In this document: piece after piece, positions 60,996 through 64,000 of the stretch | Position numbering within the stretch: position 1 is the first letter of the stretch | Layout: the number at the start of each line of letters is the position of its first letter | Assembly: GCA_037349105.1 (NCBI GenBank) | Contig: JAYJMM010000081.1 | Location: forward strand, 1,897,920 to 1,961,919 | DNA length: 64,000 bases | DNA from: Limnomonas spitsbergensis | Taxonomy: Eukaryota; Chlorophyta; Chlorophyceae; Chlamydomonadales | Direction: 5' to 3' | Position numbers and translations under genes: made by a program | The notes under the pieces: model-generated | Told to the model about the DNA's origin: nothing | The model's database searches: none | Seen by the model: the letters and a program-made list of their open reading frames with translations, nothing else

Positions 60996-62377
60996 CCTTC
61001 CACACTTTCCCACACCTCAGACTTGTTTTAATAATTGCATAATAAAAAGAAAACTGCCGTCAAGGTCTCCCGTACCAAATGTAGTGGTTTAGAGTGGGGC
61101 AAACGAGCTTCCTGTAGGGGAATCCTTTCGCGTAGACCCCTGAGACTAAAAGGAAATAAATGTGCTAAAAGGAAGATTGTTCACAGGACTTCGATCAAGT
61201 CTGTGAGAATCGTGAATCGTGAATCCACACTAATGAGTCCCGTATCAGTCCAACTGGAACTCCACACTTTGACTGGAAATCCACACTTCTGAATCCCGTA
61301 TCAAATCGCCACGTATCTTTTTATCGTATTCCGCGTCCTGTGTCCCTGCCAGCCGTACGGCATGATGAAGCAGGAGGGCCCAAGACAGCCATCGCCACTC
61401 GGTGGTCGCCTGACCAACCCCGGTATAGGAGATCTCTTTCGAGATTCAAGGATGCAAACAAGGATTCCTATTCTTTGCAGGTACCTGAGCCTGTACATGC
61501 CTCCCAGCAAGCGACAAATTGCTTGTCAATTACTCCATTGTTAACTAGCTTGCACTTGATACCCTAGCTCAGCGCTCATCGCCCATCCCAATCGCCCGAG
61601 AACTCTGATTCTGCGAAGCACAGGCAGGGTAGTGCATGTAGTCTGCAACTGCTATTCGTGACAAACGGACAATTATCGACCCTTGGTAGACACAAATGCA
61701 ATGTAGCACGATGTAGTCTTTTGGGCCATCATATCATATCATATCGTCCGATATAGTGTTTTTGACAGACCGTATCAAGGGGTTGGCATGGGAGGTTTGG
61801 CCTCGGAGCTCGAAATTTCCTTGTATCAGTTTGTGGACTTTCCAGATACGAAATCAACAAGCGAGAATGCCACAACACAAGCATACACTCCATCGATATA
61901 AATATGATATGCTCATATGCTGACCATATCGTGCTACCTTGCACAAATGCCATACACCGTACCGCTGCTTTCAATTGGGCATTCGATGCCTTTGGGGGTC
62001 CGTTTTGAGGCCTTTCAAAATATTATGGGGGTTCGCTTTGGGGGTTCGCCACAGATTTTAATACATTCCGGTGATTTGAATTTGGGGGTCAATTTTTCCA
62101 AAATTAACAGCAATCAGCGGCATGGGCGTGTCCCTTAGAGCTCATCTCATCAGGGAACTTAAAACACAACAATTCGATGCCCTCCATAATAACGAAATCG
62201 TTTAAACAGAGGAGGAGAGTTTTGGCGGTGTGTCACTTAAACGCCACACTTGGGTTGAAAAATGTGTGGTGGGTTCACTTTGGGGGTTCGCGCGGACCCC
62301 TAATATCGATGGTGCTACTATTGGGCGTTGCTACCCCAAAAGTCGAACGCCCAATTGAAAGTAGCAGAACGCTAGGG

Positions 62378-62505
62378 TAATTCACACCCTAGCAGGATAT
62401 TATCTAGTGTAATTCACACCCTAGCAGGATATTATCTAGTGTAATTCACACCCTAGCAGGATATTATCTAGTGTAATTCACACCCTAGCAGGATGCTATC
62501 TAAAG
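62378..62505. repeat. 32-bp tandem repeat, four copies
   Basis: The unit is GTAATTCACACCCTAGCAGG plus ATATTATCTAGT, nearly identical copies. Confidence 0.88.
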
Positions 62506-62884
62506 GCGCATACCACTATTCTGACTGTTTTTACCCATACTGTACCTGCTGTTTGTGAGGGAGGGGCTTGTGAAGGTACGCACGTAAGATATGGCTGAGC
62601 CCTTGAAAGTGTAACCAGGCTTCGCTGGGGGAACAGCATGCAGGGACAACAGAAAATAACTCAGCCTGGTGCTTTATACGCCCGGCTTTATACGCCCGGA
62701 TTATACGCTAGGATAGGAGGACCGTTTGCCTGTTCATCAGTGGCCCCCCCAGCAAAGGTTGGCAAGGTTGATTGAAATTGAGGGATGAGTCGGCACGCTT
62801 TCATGGACAAGCTTGGCAGTAGACTGACATGCCCGCTGAGGCACCATCGTGGAAACGCGACCATGTTATGTAGGGAAGCAAGGG

Positions 62885-64000
62885 TCCTCTCCCTCCCTCC
62901 ACCTCCTAAGTGCCCCCCCCCCCCCTCCCACCTCCTGAGTGCCCCCCCCCCTCCACCTCCTGAGTGCCCCCCCCCCTCCACCTCCTAAGTGCCCCCCCCC
63001 CCTTCCTACCTCCTAAGTGCCCCCCCCCCCTCCCACCTCCTGAGTATCCTCTCCCCCCCTCCACCTCCTGAGTGCCCTCTCCCCCCCTCCCACCTCTTGA
63101 GTATCCTCCCCCCCCTCCCACCTCCTGAGTATCCTCTCCCCCCCTCCTCCTCCTGAGTGCCCTCACCCCCCTTCCCCCTCCTGAGTGCCCTCGCCCCCCC
63201 TCTCCCTTCTGAGTGCCCTCTCCCCCCCCTCCCCCTCCTGAGTACCCTCTCCCCCCCTCCACCTCCTGAGTGCCCTCTCCCTCCCTCTCCCACCTGAGTG
63301 ACCTCTCCCTCACTCTCCCTCCTGAGTGCCCTCTCCCCCCCTCCACCTCCTGAGTGCCCTCTCCCCCCCTCCCCCTCCTGAGTGCCCTCTCCCTCCCTCC
63401 ACTTCCTGAGTGCCCTCTCCCACCCTCCACCCCCTGAGTGCCCTCTCCCCCCCCTCCCCCTCCTGAGGGCCCTCTCCTCCCTCCACCTCCTGAGTGCCCT
63501 CTACCCCCCTCCACCTCCTGAGTTTCCTCTCCCCCCCTCCACCTCCTGAGTGCCTTCTCCCCCCCCTTCCATCTTCTGAGTGCCCTCCTCCCCCCCCTCT
63601 CCCTCCTGAGTGCCCTCTCCCCCCCCTTCCACCTTCTGAGTGCCCTCCTCCCCCCCCTCTCCCTCCTGAGTGCCCTCTCCCCCCCTTCCACCTCCTGAGT
63701 GCCCTCCCCCCCCCTCTCCCTCCTGAGTGCCCACTCCCCCCCTCCACCTCCTGAGTGCCCTCTCCCCCCCTCCCCCTCCTGATTGCCCCCCGCTCGTCCC
63801 GCCTCCTGAGTGCCCTCTCCCCCCCCTCCCCCTCCCGAGTGCCCTCTCAACCCCCTCCACCTCCTGAGTGCCCCCCCGCCCCTTCCACCTCCTGAGTGCC
63901 CTCTCCCCCCCTCCCCCTCCTGAGTGCCCTCTCACCCCCCTTCACCTCTTGAATGCCCTCCCCCCCCCTCCACCTGCTGAGTGAACTCTCCCCCCTCCAC
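62885..64000. repeat. 28-31 bp C-rich satellite running to the window edge
   Basis: Units of CCTCCTGAGTGCCCTCTCCC plus CCCCTCCA. The minus strand carries GGGGGGG runs every unit and CTCAGGAG/GTGGAGG, donor-like. Frames rich in Gly, Arg and Glu are artefacts. Confidence 0.92.

Larger units (their letters stand above)
60613..62884. other. 5' region of the PAP gene, no confident exon
   Basis: Missing N-terminal PAP exons may lie here or beyond. A plus-strand stretch 61336-61480 (PYGMMKQEGPRQPSPLGGRL between an AG and GTACCT) could be an exon of another gene but has no other support. A GC-rich palindromic repeat lies at 60930-60995. Confidence 0.35.

Noticed and set aside
61336..61544. Plus-strand exon PYGMMKQEGPRQPSPLGGRL
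   Set aside because: Splice-like borders and even codon use, but no partner exon or recognisable domain; mentioned only in the intergenic entry.
62906..63850. 314-residue Gly/Arg/Glu-rich frame
   Set aside because: Translation of the 30-bp C-rich satellite; equally open overlapping frames exist.

Overview
This looks like nuclear DNA of a green alga, most likely a chlorophyte of the Chlamydomonadales (a Haematococcus-like genome is my best guess, by inference only). Reasons: every recognisable protein is split by many GT-AG introns of about 0.1-4.5 kb; there are plant/algal telomere-type TTTAGGG motifs; the coding sequence is rich in Ala, Ser and Gly; algal-type transit-peptide-like N termini are present; and the DNA is packed with minisatellites and short dispersed repeats. 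I see no rRNA, tRNA or CRISPR. All genes I can reconstruct lie on the minus strand, and most long open frames are repeat arrays or antisense shadows. Exons were joined by hand from splice consensus, matching phase and protein-family similarity. None has transcript support here. | Layout, left to right: (1) 240-2249, a gene with a transit-peptide-like start and a SpoVS (stage V sporulation protein S, Alba-like fold) domain, running off the left edge. (2) 5043-18611 and probably to 20184, a very large coiled-coil protein in which every intron is phase 0; its main exon holds nine 56-residue repeats. (3) 25455-27635, a DCC/DUF393 thiol-disulfide oxidoreductase-like gene with a DGDCxxC motif. (4) 29314-32416, a two-CBS-domain protein with a possible organelle transit peptide. 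(5) 34648-37381, exons of an unrecognised gene. (6) 40557-60612, a 20 kb purple acid phosphatase gene with all five metal-binding motifs and apparently a membrane-anchored C-terminal extension. Between them lie repeat-rich stretches with at least three dispersed repeat families. | The most unusual property is shared by nearly all these genes. Many introns are built from tandem or degraded copies of the exon/intron junction beside them. Copies of an acceptor plus the first codons of an exon lie upstream of that exon, and copies of an exon end plus donor lie downstream. Examples are about 14 copies of a PAP exon 5' edge (period near 93 bp, largely in frame), about 17 copies of the same exon's donor (32 bp), 42-bp units that each run from GTGAG to TTTCAG, three CBS-exon decoys and five DCC-exon decoys that reach a stop codon at once. 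This suggests introns that grow by amplifying their own splice sites, and a transcriptome facing many decoy or recursive splice sites. The genes do not form an obvious shared pathway; this is a neighbourhood of unrelated eukaryotic genes.
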